A stretch of 64,000 nucleotides of DNA from Amoebidium appalachense (Eukaryota; Ichthyosporea). The notes beneath the pieces are model-generated. The model searched no databases. It was given only the letters and a program-made list of their open reading frames with translations, and was not told the origin of the DNA. The DNA lies in assembly GCA_963693365.1 (NCBI GenBank), contig CAVNZM010000014.1:2542001-2606000 (forward strand), written 5' to 3'. Shown one piece after another: positions 1 to 24,799 of the stretch (its first letter is position 1; each line of letters begins with the position of its first letter). A program made the position numbers and the translations under genes.

Positions 1-1268
1 GCGTGTTTTGAAAAAGCCAATGGATAACTGGATTCCAGCAATAATGTGCACACAGCTAATAACTATCAACTGGTGACCATGTCTAAACCTACGTGAATGT
101 GCAGCATGTTTCTGAGAGGATCAAGACGGGGGGAAGGGGACAAGGGGGAGGGGCGGGGGGGGGGGGGGGGGGGGGGGGGGGGGATGCAGGCTTTTGAGGT
201 GCCTTGAACCAACATGTTTTTTTTTTTTGTTTTTTTTTGCTCTTAGCATTTTATAACCCCTGATACCTAAGTGATATAAAGAATCATTGACTCAAGACTC
301 AACCATACTGCAATGCCGCAACACCCAGAAAATTATAAAGACCGGCACACACACAGCACACGCAGGCAGGCACACGCAGGCAGGCACATAGCAGGCACGC
401 AGGCGCACACACGCAACAAGCGCACACACACAGCAGGCAGGCAGGCACACACACGCAACAGGTGCACACACGCAGCAGGCAGGCAGGCACACACACACAG
501 CAGGCAGGCAGGCACACACACGCAGCAGGCACGCAGGCACACACGTAGCGGGCACGCAGGCACACACACGCAGCAGGCCCACACACACGCAGCAGGCCCA
601 TACACACGCAGCAGGCACACAGGCACACACCTGTGGCGTGGGTCAAGAAAACATACTGCCACCCACACTCACACGTCACACGTGTTTACTACTTAAAGGT
701 TTTCCTTGGGTACTCATTCGCGTCACATTTAGCAAAAAAATCACTGAAAATACAATGTTTAACTGTAATATTATATCCCCCCCCCCCCTCCCCCCCCCCC
801 CCCCCCCCCCTTCCTCCCCCCTCGCCCCGGCTGTCGCTCCCCCACCTCCGTTTCTCGGTCCTCCTCGTTTCGATAACATATCCTCTTGATGAGAAACAGA
901 AGATTTCTGACGAAAAGAATAATAAAAAAAATCACTCTCTTTACATGCGCTCCTGGCCCTGTGTACACGGCGCTTCATTCTCCCCATTTCTCATCTAAGC
1001 AACCTAGCTGTATGCCCTCCGTGTTCATGGTTACAACAGGACATATGTATTATCATAGCTCACAGGCTTCAACATCCTCAAAGTTTACTAAAATACCCTA
1101 ATCTAATATATTGTAAAGGAACCATAAATTTTAGCCGACCGTGTGCATAGTGCGTACCGACACCGCACATGCGATCAATCCGTAACCCTTCGACTGGTGT
1201 TCTGTTCCACTCTCGAAGAGATTTCCTAAGAAAATTTCGCTTATAGAAAGGTGTTTATGCTGCCCTGG
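1..1268. other. 3' flank of the carrier gene, no gene seen
   Basis: Holds a G-run (150-183), a degenerate CACACGCAGCAGGCAGGC minisatellite (346-640) and a C-run (776-810). From 890 to 1268 the sequence is unique and likely includes the carrier 3' UTR. No AATAAA is seen in that orientation close to the stop. Confidence 0.5.
346..640. repeat. Degenerate CA/GCAGGC minisatellite
   Basis: About 295 bp of alternating CACACA and GCAGCAGGCAGGCAGG blocks with irregular period. Open in several frames on both strands, which produces long Cys/Val or His/Thr ORFs that are not genes. Confidence 0.85.
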
Positions 1269-13994
<12,726 letters not shown>

Positions 13995-14096
13995 GAGCTC
14001 AAGTGGTGTCTTCCTCCTACTAGAAAGCGGTTAAGATAATTCAGACTTAAAAGCAAGGTCCGTATTTACCATTCTAACGTCTGGCCGGTGAGCCAC

Positions 14097-14109
14097 ATTG
14101 GTGACGTCA
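14097..14109. promoter_or_regulatory. CCAAT box plus CRE-like palindrome upstream of the carrier gene
   Basis: ATTGG (14097-14101) is directly followed by TGACGTCA (14102-14109), a perfect CREB/ATF-type palindrome. It lies about 110 bp upstream of the carrier ATG in a non-repetitive stretch. A second ATTGG lies at 14253-14257 near the plus-strand candidate exon. This fits a divergent promoter, but no transcription start is visible. Confidence 0.4.
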
Positions 14110-14310
14110 TTCTGTTAACAATTCCCACGCAGCCGTTTAGGCGCCCAGAAAATGGCACGAAAATAGCCGGGGTGAGGACAGGCTTTTTCGGATGTCGACA
14201 TAAGTTATATAACCCATTCTCGGTATTTGACACAAATTGACGGCGTCTACTGATTGGTCAGAGCCATCTGAGAAATGTGGCTCATGGATGCTCGCCGCCC
14301 AGACGCTAAA

Positions 14311-14355
14311 ATGGTAGATACAGAGGTTCGTTTAAAGTTAAAACTTGCAGAGGAG
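14311..14355 (+). CDS. Candidate plus-strand first exon (15 codons), unconfirmed gene
   Basis: An ATG in good context (AAAATGG) opens a 15-codon, charge-rich helix (VRLKLKLAEE) that ends exactly at a strong donor, GAG|GTAAATAC. It is divergent from the carrier gene and lies downstream of an ATTGG box at 14253-14257. A possible second exon starts at 15397 (phase 0: LQEQGMVKNEIMMRLAR), which would give a LisH/FOP-like N-terminus. Its acceptor would follow a G-run rather than pyrimidines, which weakens it. A third piece could begin after TTCTTGATTCCAG at about 17020. The rest of the gene is not traced. Confidence 0.22.
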
Positions 14356-14658
14356 GTAAATACTTGTGAGTTGGAACATCATTAACAGGTGGAGAGCACA
14401 AAACAGGGAGACCACACGTTTTGCTAACACCAATCTGACGGATACATATCATGCAAGAATGAAAATATGCCCACCCACTACCTGTAGAGCCTATCGGCAT
14501 TATGTGATGCTTACTGTTTTCTCTATATTAGCCTGCGAAACTAGCAGTTACAACAGAGACACAACTTGCCAAGTTAGCCATACACACTACTAGGGACCTA
14601 ATTAAAGTCACTGATTTGATCCCTACACAACATTTTCTTTGGGTGTTTTTTTTTTTTT

Positions 14659-14709
<51 letters not shown>

Positions 14710-14817
14710 AAAGAAGCATGAAATACAGGGTACATGGCAGGCATTTACGGACAACATAAGGCAGATTTGCATAGCACACACGAAGAATATGCATCTATCC
14801 TCGGCGGCGGCGGCAAG

Positions 14818-14866
<49 letters not shown>

Positions 14867-17758
14867 GGGGGAGGCATGCGAAGATCCAGTGAAAGCAATA
14901 CATAAACCATTGAAAAAGATAAGGGGGCTATATGAACACCGTCATACTGTCGTGTTGGTAGCCGTATTCCTAATGGCAGTGGAGAGGCAGGGAAGGGAAT
15001 TAAGGGGATTTTTTCCAACCCTTTCTTTCTTTCTTTTTTTTTTTTTTTGGGGGGGGGGGGGGGGGGGGAGGGGGGGGGGGGAAGGAAGGGTTGGGCGAGA
15101 TTTTTTCTTTTTTTTTTGAAAGGGGGGGAGGGGGGGGGGGTCGGCATAGAAGTCCGACATAGTACCAGGAAGAACATGTCAGGTACGAGTGTGCAGTAGA
15201 TAGTTAAGACAACACTCCTTCGGAACCTATTCTCAGTAGCCAAGTTGCAGTAGCTAACAGCTGCAATTGCTACACACCAAAGTTTCGAATAAGTCACACA
15301 CCATTACAACATTAGCAAACCCAAAGGGAAGGAAAGGGGGGAGGAAGGGAAGAAAAGGAGGGCAGGGGGGGGGGGAGAGGGGGGGGGGGGGGGGAGCTGC
15401 AAGAGCAAGGAATGGTGAAAAACGAAATCATGATGCGCCTGGCGCGCTGTATTTGAGTTGGCGATTACCTTTGAAGGCAAGGCTGTTGCGTGTCTTTCGA
15501 CTCTTCCGCCATTCTTTCCTGTTATACGAGCTGTCTTCTTTTGAGCTTAGGGATCACACAGATCAAAACCTGTCGGTGTCCGTCGTGTGTATACGCTCGT
15601 GGAGAAGGCGCCCCGGGAAATGGGAGTGAAAGAGAGAGAGGGGGGGCGAGTGTGTATGTGTGCACAGTGTGTCAGTAGGTGCAGTGTACATGTGTGGTGG
15701 CGTGGATTGTGTGTTAGGTGTGTGTGATGGTTAAGAGAGGGAGAGGGAAAGAGGGAGACTGAGAGAGACTGAGAGGGAGAGAATGTGTGCGTGTGTGCGT
15801 GTGTGTGTGTGTGTGTGCCTGTATGTGTGTGTGTGTCTATGTCTCTGCGTGCGCGCGCTCGCATGTGTGTGCGTGCGCGTGTGCCTGTGGGTGTGCGTGA
15901 GTGTGCGTGTGTGCGTATGTTTACGGGGTATACCCCGCGCCCAGGTGCAGTGCCGTCTCAGTGTATGCGCTCCTATGTGCTATGTGCCACAATTTGTGTC
16001 GCTTTCAGATGACGTGTTTATGTATACATGCATGGGCCTATGAGTACTAGTGTGCGTCTCGTGTTGTTTCCCAGCCACGCCTATGTAGCCACGCAGAGAT
16101 GTGTTAAGTGGTTGTGTCACGATAGCCTATGGGTGTCTTGCGCTTGTCTCCAAATACATAATAATTATATAACTATACGTGCTTGGTGCTTAGTTAGGTT
16201 ACCTCACTAATACTGTTCACACTACGTTATCTCAGTGAACTTCAGCCTGACAGCAACATGCCTTGAAGACTTGAACCCGTGAAAGGCTTTTTCGCTTTCC
16301 CCACCTAAATTCCTCCTGAGGTGGTGTAATTTGGAGTTCTGGTCTTATATTAGCACACAGGGAGCGGCCATCGTTGCCAAAAAAAGCCCCTTTAAAGCCT
16401 TGTTTTTGCTTTAAAGTCACTCTTACAATAGCTTTTAAATATATTTATATAGGGAAATTGTTTCTACATTCACAATTCCTAGGGAGATTGCTTTGTAAAA
16501 GCTACTGCATTACAGTGTACAGAAAATTGAAACATCACATTTCCAGTGATCTGCACACCTCTGTGTGGCTCATCGCTTTAACCAAACCACCAATCAAATA
16601 GATTCAAAAGTGCCTATTTTTGGTGTTCAGTTGATTGCGCAAACACTAAAATATCGCGATTGCGCAACTGTGCAAGGCCGGCCTAGGCCTTCTTTGTTCT
16701 TGTTGAAAAAATACTGGCGAGGCCAAAAAGCACCGAATACCTCATGCAAGTATGTAATCCCCTCCCCTCCCTTACTCTACCCCCCTCCCTCCCTCCCCCC
16801 CCCCCCCCCCCCCCCTCCCCCCCCCAACGCCCACCCCCTCACCCCCCCAACACCTCTCCCCCTCCCTTCCCTCCCTCCCAAGCGCTGCGTCGATGCTGCG
16901 CAGCGAACGTTTGAAAAATAAACTGGCCGCGGTTGGATGGTCAGAATTGTGAATGTATCTTTGCTTTCGAAAGCTCAGAGTTCATAGTTAGTTTGCATGT
17001 CTTTTCTTGATTCCAGCTAACAGTGAAGTTGGGCCTGTGCAGCTACCAAGGGTCAGTATGTGTAGCGGCAAGGAAAACGAGAGGCTGGTTGGGTTGATGA
17101 CTCAATAATGAGTTCCAGGATCATGAGATCAGGAAACGTACCCTTGCGTTGTGTTTGCTCTGCTTGTCAGTCGACCATGGGAGTGTATGTGAAAGGCAAG
17201 TGACAACTGAAAAGACAAACCTATCTTTGGCAACTCCTACAGTCCTAGGAATCAGTCGGGCGCATATAAGGAATCGGAGCTAGTTTAGCAGGAACGAACA
17301 TGTGTTGCACCAATATATAAGCTTGTGCATGGAAAGAAGAAAAACCTGCGATTTTTTCATTTTTCATTTTTGGGGAAAGGAAGAAATATATGGGCAGCTG
17401 AGAACAAACTCGGCCTGATTTTGAGAGGGGGAATGGGGCAAGGGGTTGCTTGGGACAACTACACTTTAAGATAGGCTTTGAGCTGGGCACTTCTTTAATC
17501 AACTTTCTGGAATTTCGCGTCTGTATACTGCCCCACGGAGATTCATTCGTGTCGTCTTAAAGACTTGCAGTCACTCATCATAGCATCACACAACTCTCTA
17601 AATCAGCAGGGGCCTTTCGCATTTAAACAAAGAAACAACACAAGACCTAGTCAAAAAAATTAAGAACAAAACTTTCTTTAAAAAAAAAGGAAGGACCTTA
17701 AAAAGAAACTTTCAAAAAAAAACTAAATTATGTACAATTGTCACTAAATATTTATCAG
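14356..17758. other. Mostly non-coding interval between carrier and cyclin genes
   Basis: Holds T-run/G-run junctions (14648-14707, 15039-15068), a 46-base G-run (about 14820-14865), a family B repeat (14708-14812), a GT-rich stretch (15780-15920) and a C-run (16790-16825). From 16,900 the sequence is unique and A/T-richer. No gene beyond the weak exon candidate at 14311 is supported. Confidence 0.5.
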
Positions 17759-18595
17759 TTAGCAGGGTTGGTGCTTCTGATGCCATACGGGCAGTAACGT
17801 CGTTGGCGTCCTCGTGGAACTTTGCCCAAAACTGTTATCCTCTCTCCGGGCTCTCCCGTCTCTACGCATCCACCTAGGTTGGCGCCTCCCAAAACAGAAA
17901 GTGACGTGCAAACGACCTGGTCCTCCTTCGAGAAGGTGAACACCTGCGCACGGCAAATTTCGGCCGGGGGGGGTGTATGGGGGAGTCAGCACACCCGTGT
18001 TGTCGGAATTCGTCGGTGTGACTGGGGTCGGTGACAGCGCGTTGCCGGTGGAGGTGGTCGGAGATGGGGCCCTTCCGTAGACCATTTTCGTCCATAGCTG
18101 AAAGTGGGTTTCTTGGACCGACAACTTGTAGTCGAGCTGTGAGAAGATGCATCGTTCGATCTCGGACACCCGCTTGGTGCTCATGTTGGTAAGCTGGGCC
18201 CAATGGCTGTTTCGGAGGGGGGTGTCTTCGAGGAATTTACAGGAAAGAACCAGGCAGCCCACGTAGGTGCAGTGGTTGCATGTGCTCCTCGGTGCCGGGT
18301 TCGGGGTTTGTGCTGCCCGTGTCCGGATTCGGAACATGTACACAAGAGACACTACCAAACCAGCACGTGTGACACATCCCAGCCGTAGTAGCCGGGTTAC
18401 AAACTCTCCGAAAGCTGGGCCCTGGAGGTGTTGTTGGCAACAAGGAGAGGTCCCTACCCCACCTTGGAACCCGGCCCCTGGGAGGCTCTGAAACGCGTCA
18501 AGGTGAAACATTTTCTGTTTTTTTGTGTGTGCTGATGTAAGCTGTCGGGATTGGCGTAATCTAGTGTTGTTCCAGCAAAAGTTCCGCTTGTTCAC
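17759..18595 (-). CDS. Pcl1/Pho80-type cyclin-like protein, intronless
   Basis: A 278-codon ORF. Residues about 62-165 read as a Pho85-type cyclin box (the fungal Pcl1/2/9 class). The order is a FVTRLL helix, a LVYMFRIR helix, then YVGCLVLSCKFLED, a conserved HWAQLTN and SEIERCIFSQLDYKLSV. Family members activate a Pho85/CDK5-like kinase. The tail after residue 175 is rich in SP/TP sites (several between 176 and 212), as in proteins phosphorylated by the kinase they activate. Translation may begin at Met29 (18511): the stretch just upstream resembles an acceptor (an A-rich run followed by CAG), so residues 1-28 may not be coding. The last 60 residues are Arg-rich and low in family similarity. 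A second frame is open there (17943-17755), so the C-terminus may really lie behind an unseen intron. An inverted CCAAT box is at 18995-18999. The cyclin assignment rests on remembered family patterns, not a search. Confidence 0.68.
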   Translation of the reverse strand: MNKRNFCWNNTRLRQSRQLTSAHTKKQKMFHLDAFQSLPGAGFQGGVGTSPCCQQHLQGPAFGEFVTRLLRLGCVTRAGLVVSLVYMFRIRTRAAQTPNPAPRSTCNHCTYVGCLVLSCKFLEDTPLRNSHWAQLTNMSTKRVSEIERCIFSQLDYKLSVQETHFQLWTKMVYGRAPSPTTSTGNALSPTPVTPTNSDNTGVLTPPYTPPGRNLPCAGVHLLEGGPGRLHVTFCFGRRQPRWMRRDGRARREDNSFGQSSTRTPTTLLPVWHQKHQPC

Positions 18596-19780
18596 GGACG
18601 TTACTGGGGTGTGTGCTGCCAGTCGGGTGTGTAGCTAGAGAACTGAGTTTCTCGCTGAATTATCACCCACACACTAGCAGATTGCAAACAACATGCAAGC
18701 ACCCGCGGATGTCTCTTGTGCGTGTTTGTACCGTGTGCGTTTCGTTTCGCTCACGAAGTTTGGAGCCGGGAACTGGTGTTACACCGTACACCACCACACG
18801 GTCTCTATCAACTCTTGGTGCGCCGAGAGGGATCCAGCAAAACAGGGTAGCTCCGGACATATCTAGAAAGAATAGGAAATTCAGGTAAAGGAGCCACTTG
18901 AAGGGGGTCTGATTTGGCCTCAGGCTGACATTCGGTCGGATTTTAAGGCCTGCGTATTATGCATCTTATGCGCATTGTACTGTGGCGCCTTTTGATTGGC
19001 CCAGGCAGCAAAACAACAGACGGTCGACGACCTCTCATGACTTCGCTCAGCACCGGCCGCAACGTCAACACACTATCACAGCGGCTTTGCATTTGATAGT
19101 GCTACTCAGATATTATTTTCCCTTGATTATTCCTACTATGTAATGTATTTTTCTTTTTTCTGATGTTTAGAATCCTTACGTCCTTATCTATGTTAGCCTT
19201 CTCTTGTCAGCTTTTGTGCGCCTCAGGCATAACCCCCATTACGGAATTTTGGCACATCAGGAAATTTGCACCCCTACAAGAGCTCCGCGATTGGTTAATA
19301 GCTAGTGCCTGGAGAACCAATCATTTTAAACTTAGCCCAATTGTTTTGATCCTCCTGAGGCTCCTATACCACATCGAGATCTTAACAATAAATTGCAATA
19401 TCTCGGAGTCTCAACTGACTGATAAAATCACAACAGCCTTATGCATTCTAACCGGTGATGCCTTCAATACCATGTTTAGCTACTTATAAACGGTTACACA
19501 AACACAAACACAATTATATATATGTATGTATTCACATATTTATATTTGATTATGCTGTGCACCGGCCAGCAACTTGATGATGATCAGCCTGATGATAATA
19601 ATCATCGCGATCACGATGATCGTCGAGGTCGCACGCGGGCGGCGAGATGGGGGAAATTCATGATTTGGGTTGGGAACAATATCTCAATACTGCAAAACTA
19701 AGAGCTTGTCCGGCGCAATACATGCTACAACGTTCTTCAACCTAAACTCAGGACAACAAAAAAAAACTTTATTTTTCCTC

Positions 19781-19816
<36 letters not shown>

Positions 19817-22440
19817 CCGAGATTACGGACAGATCGATGCGAGGGCCCTGTGAAATTGAACTTCGTTCAGATCTATGATATGAGCATTAGCCTAGGGAGA
19901 CCACCCATATTATTGTAGTTTTCCCAATCGCCACAGGCTGGCGCACAAGCTTCGAAATTTCGGCCCATGAGCATGATGAGATGACCACAAAGAAGGGACG
20001 GCGCGCAGAGGTCCTCGTGTATTAGCATATAAACATTCTCAACGGATATACCTATGCTATCTACAACCATATACGCGCACGCTGTGCACGGGTCATTTCA
20101 AGTTTTTTCAACTTGACATGACACACCATCTGACATGCCATCAATATCATCCGCCGGTGGAGTCCACGAATGGGATTCGCCAGCTTCACCCGCGACTCGC
20201 GAGGCCTCAGTCTGCGAGTCAGTCACGACCAGGGCCAGAAAACGCCATCTGAAACCCGAAAAAAGCCACTTGACATGGAGCGCCAGGTCCACTGAACTCA
20301 GGGCCAGTGGACCTAAACACCATAATGTATATATATATATCCCAGTTGAGTGGAAGTGGAATACAGGCAAAGTTGCCAAAATACATATGCGCCACCTTTC
20401 AAACAAGCCACCGCTCCAGGTTGTAAACATATTCCAAGCCCTGGTCACGACTCCACTGCGTCGCACCGTGACAGTGTCAGTGCGCAGTCCACTATCAAAA
20501 TCCCTTGATACAGCTCACAAGATGGTGAGTCCTCAACCAATCATCTACCAGTCTGGAAAATCAACCAATGAGACGCAGGACTCGCACATCTTTATCGGGT
20601 TAGACTATTTGTGCAAATTTGCTGTTGCACTGCGAGGGAAGCGAAATTTCAATAAAAAATTTTCAACCTGATACTGACTCCGACTTCTCCGCGCATGTTC
20701 TGCTATCACTGCAGTGTGGGCTACTTCTCTGAGTAAGACACTTCCAATATGGGGCCCATTGAAACGTTGTTTTCTTCGTCCTTTCAAATATTTTCATAAA
20801 ATACAAGCCTCCATAAATGCTTATAATCGAATAATATCGTGAACCATATCGATGCATGCCGGGAATATTGCGCAATGTATGATCACTCATGATCACCAGC
20901 GCTGATTTATATATATGGCCGGCCCAGAAGTCTAGAAACAGAAATCCCTGCAAGTAAACTATGATTTATAAAGAAATCCCTCCAGCTACCCAGAACCTTT
21001 GCGGCCATATACATGCAACGTGCTCAGTGCACTGCTGTGTGGGGGCGCCCTCGGCCGGCCCTTTTCAAGTACACCTATCTCGCACCGTCTTCTCTTCGAA
21101 ACAATCGCATAATGATAATCGGGATATATTTTCTGTGGTTGCTGTCACCGGTACGCCGGGTACGCGTGCGGCACTCGTGCCACCGCGGCGACAGCCGTGC
21201 AGTCATGTATACCGTATACGTCGACGGTCAAACCACTTCAATCATCCGCACAATAACACGTGTCATTATTGTGTAGAATACAGCCGTTCAGCCATACCAG
21301 GCCGTCGCTTCTGCAAAGCTTAAGGCATATAGCCATTAATTTGGGGCAGCATGCAGAAGGCCTGTCAAGTTGATAAATCCGGCCGGTTGCACGCTGAGAA
21401 AGTTCACCCCTGGCAACCTGGCAGGCCTCTACATATCCATGCATATGCCGTGATCCCTTGAAGATGCGAGTTGGCGGCACCAAGACCAACAGTACTTCCA
21501 CCCAACAAGATATACATGTAATTAAATCGGCGTTACACTTACATCATACGAATTTTAAGTGGAGATATAACGTATCAAATAGACATCATATTTGGAGATA
21601 TGACTTTTTGGATATATTAGTTGAAAGCTAAAGGACTTTTCCCTGTTGAGTCTACTCCTCTGGAAGCTTGCCATTGAGGTGGCACATGTGCGCCGATCTT
21701 CAACAGATAGTGGTTTTTCCATCGATAGCAAGGACGGTGCCGGTTACGCACATGAATCGTGCCGCCCACCAATCAGATAAGGCGGTAACTCTGGGGCTTC
21801 GTCGTGTTACACTTTTTTTGTGCAGACTTCGAACACGCTGAACACGTGCACGTTTGTGTGAACATTGCGAACCCGTCTCGAAACAATGGGACTCAAATCA
21901 GCCTGTCAGCAGACAGAGATAGTGTGGCGACTGCCGCTGCAGCTATCTATCAGGCTGCAGCTGTGATGGGACATCTGACTCGGAGCTCGAGCTGAATGGC
22001 GTTGTGTGTTGTGTGAACTGTGCACGTGACTTTGCTATGGCGTATGCGTTTGTGACAGCAGCAAAACACGTGCTATCATGGGAACTGAGTTGCTGACCAG
22101 TGGCCTGTGTGCATGATCGATCACGACATAGCCTATATTTTCACAGGCTGTGCACTAGTATAAGAAAAGTTGTCTCTATCACTCGGGTTACGTTCCCAGA
22201 AACGTTTTGATATCTTACCAGCCACTGTCGATATCTTATCACGTATGCATACAAAGCCCACAAGCCGCTGACAAGCGTGCAAGCTAATCAAGAATAATAA
22301 CGTTTCTGAATCATACGGTTCTGTGTAGAATTTGTCGACTTGTATGTTCACCATGAGGCTATGAATGAATGGGTGCATCATTTAATGAATCATGATATTC
22401 TTGTGTAACACGACTGTGTGGGTGTGGGTGGGTGTATGTG
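18596..22440. other. Unique-sequence intergenic region
   Basis: Low in simple repeats apart from one C-run (19782-19813). Many CCAAT/ATTGG words and small palindromes, including a 10-bp hairpin near 20285-20314. ORFs of 88-178 codons occur (for example 19163-19489 and 20135-20671), but none shows a family motif or splice support. Confidence 0.5.
18995..18999 (-). promoter_or_regulatory. CCAAT box upstream of the cyclin ORF
   Basis: ATTGG on the plus strand reads CCAAT towards the cyclin ORF, 400 bp upstream of its first ATG, in non-repetitive sequence. Similar boxes lie near the other gene starts (41940-41944, 44546-44550). Confidence 0.25.
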
Positions 22441-22463
22441 CTTGTGTGTGTGCACGTGTAAGG

Positions 22464-23153
22464 GGGGGAGGTAAGGGTTGAGGTGGGGAGTTGGGGGGGG
22501 GGGGGGGGGGGGGGGGGGGAGGGGAGGGAGGGGAGGAGGAGGAGGGAGGGGGGGGGGGAGGAGTGGGGAGACAGGAGAGCCTGTGCCTGCCTCGAAGGCA
22601 AAAAGAGAGAGGGGGGGGGGGGAAGGGGGGGGGGAGAGAGAGAGAGAGAGAGAGAGTCTCAGAGAGAGAGAGGGGGGGGGGGGAAGGGGGGGGGGGGGAG
22701 GAGAGAGAGAGAGAGAGATCTAGAGGGGGTTTACGCTGTTTACTCGAGGCAAAGAGAACCAGTCTCAGGTATGGGGGGGGGGGGGTTTGCTCGGAATATC
22801 CCCTCAGCGGTATATCATGATCACGTACATAGATGAGATCTAGAGAGAGATAGAGAGAGAGAGAGACAGAAGACAGAGAGCCTCCCGGCGTGGTCGATCG
22901 CGGGGCTCGAGAGAGGAGAGCAGACATCGATATCGGATATAGAGACACTCGGAGCGAGAGACTCAGGCCGGGAGAGGGAAGGAGGGAGGGAGAGAGAGAG
23001 AAAGAGAGGAAGATGGACAGAGAGAGGGAGAGGGAGAGGGAGAGATGGAGGGAGAGGGGAAGAGGGAGGGTAAGGGGGGGTGGGCCGTAGGTGGTGGGGG
23101 GGGGGGGGGGGGAGAGAGAGAGAGAAACAAATTTAAAAATAGAGAGAGAGACT

Positions 23154-23190
<37 letters not shown>

Positions 23191-23209
23191 GGGGGGGGAG
23201 GGGGGGGGA

Positions 23210-23250
<41 letters not shown>

Positions 23251-23455
23251 GGGGGGGAGGGGGGGGGATTCGGAGGGAGAGAGAGCTCCCAGGGCGGTGG
23301 GGGGGGGGGGGGAGGGGGGAATTTTGGGGGGCAGATGAGGCTGGGGAGTTTGGGGGAGGGGGGGGGGGGGGGGGGGGAAGGGGGGGGGGGAGCCCCGACT
23401 CGAGGGAGATAGCGAGGGAGAGAGAAAGGGAGGAGGGGAGGAGGGGATACAAAGC
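22464..23455. repeat. One-kilobase polypurine (G/GA) block
   Basis: Long G-runs alternate with (GA)n and GGAGGG over about 1 kb on the plus strand, with only brief pyrimidine interruptions (such as 22735-22880). Lies in no assigned gene. Confidence 0.9.
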
Positions 23456-23819
23456 CTCTGAGATAACGAGACCATAAATCACTGTACGCAGACACACGCG
23501 TGCGCACGCACACACACAACCGTGTGTCACACAACGCACACACAGTCACAGTTAGGTACCGTCCGACATGCTTATCAATCTGGTACACATCTGTTAAGCG
23601 TGTGCTCAATTTCAGTAACATCACAGGCCTCTCCTCCTCTCCGTGTAAATTAACTTATACCGTAGCCACCCACCCAAGATTCCGAGTTCCCGTGGCTATA
23701 TATCATATTCCGAGTACAGCTGGCTTGATCGTTGAGAACTTGTACTTGTTTCGAATATTGTAAAGAATTACATTATTTATACGCCGCGGCGAGAACAATT
23801 GTCAAGCAAAAAGCTACCC

Positions 23820-23824
23820 CCCCC

Positions 23825-23855
<31 letters not shown>

Positions 23856-24072
23856 ACACCAAATACACACTGAGACACACACCCACCCCACACCACCACT
23901 CACGTTGACATTTCAGAATCGCTACTATGACATCTGATACTTCAGACAAGGTTAGGCCGAAAATTTGAAAAGAAAAAGAATGGAAAACTGTCGCAGCATT
24001 CTTTTTTTCAATTTTCGAAATTCGTCTCGATAGTGCCACGGTCCAGGCAATCAGTACTTGGACTTGAGAAGA

Positions 24073-24105
<33 letters not shown>

Positions 24106-24121
24106 TCCCCCCCCCCCTCCC

Positions 24122-24156
<35 letters not shown>

Positions 24157-24340
24157 CCCCAAAAAAAAAAAAAAGAAAAAGAAAAGGAAAAACACTGAAA
24201 AGAAAAGAAAGAAAAAGAAAGAAAGAAAAAAAGAAAGGAAAACGAAAAAGAAGAAGAAGAAGAAGAAGAAGAAGAAGAAGAAGAAGAAGCTTAGAAGAAG
24301 AAGAAGAAGAAGAAGAAGAAGAAGAAGAAGAAGAAGGAAA
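23820..24340. repeat. C-run, A-rich and (GAA)n compound repeat
   Basis: C-runs (23817-23840, 24075-24155) pass into a poly-A/purine stretch and then into an interrupted (GAA)n array of about 30 units (24248-24338). A (CA)n block follows at 24470-24760. Confidence 0.85.
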
Positions 24341-24676
24341 CACTTGAAGCGAAAAGCATTAAGAATGACAGAACTGACGAATGAAGACCATCTATGACTC
24401 ACGGCTGCCGCCACATGATACTTTCAAACAATCCAATCATCATGTCTAGTTGGCATAGCATCCGAGCGCACACACACACAGTCACCGTAACACACATACA
24501 CACACACACGCCGTGGCACGGCACACACACACACACGCGCAGACAGGCACGCACGCACACACACACACACATGCCATGCATGCCCACTCACACACACACA
24601 CACACACACACACACTGCGGCACGCACACACACACACACACACACACACGTACGCACACACATGTGCACACACACA

Positions 24677-24710
<34 letters not shown>

Positions 24711-24799
24711 GTGTCACACACACGCACACACACGCACACACACACACACACGTGGCACACACATGTGCATGCCCACTCGTCCACCCACCCACACACCTC

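Noticed and set aside
16232-16420. 62-codon minus-strand ORF in unique sequence, also considered as a structural RNA
   Set aside because: No tRNA or snRNA consensus boxes match and the peptide has no recognisable pattern.
18440-18481. 41-bp GT..AG segment inside the cyclin ORF as an intron
   Set aside because: Its length is not a multiple of three and its removal would break the frame into the cyclin box.
19163-19489. 108-codon ORF starting with a hydrophobic segment
   Set aside because: Looks like a weak signal peptide, but the rest is unlike any family I know and the region has no other coding signal. Possible by chance in 4 kb of unique DNA.
20135-20671. 178-codon plus-strand ORF
   Set aside because: No family motif, signal peptide or splice support. 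Contains TATATATA-derived residues and overlaps a perfect hairpin (about 20285-20314).
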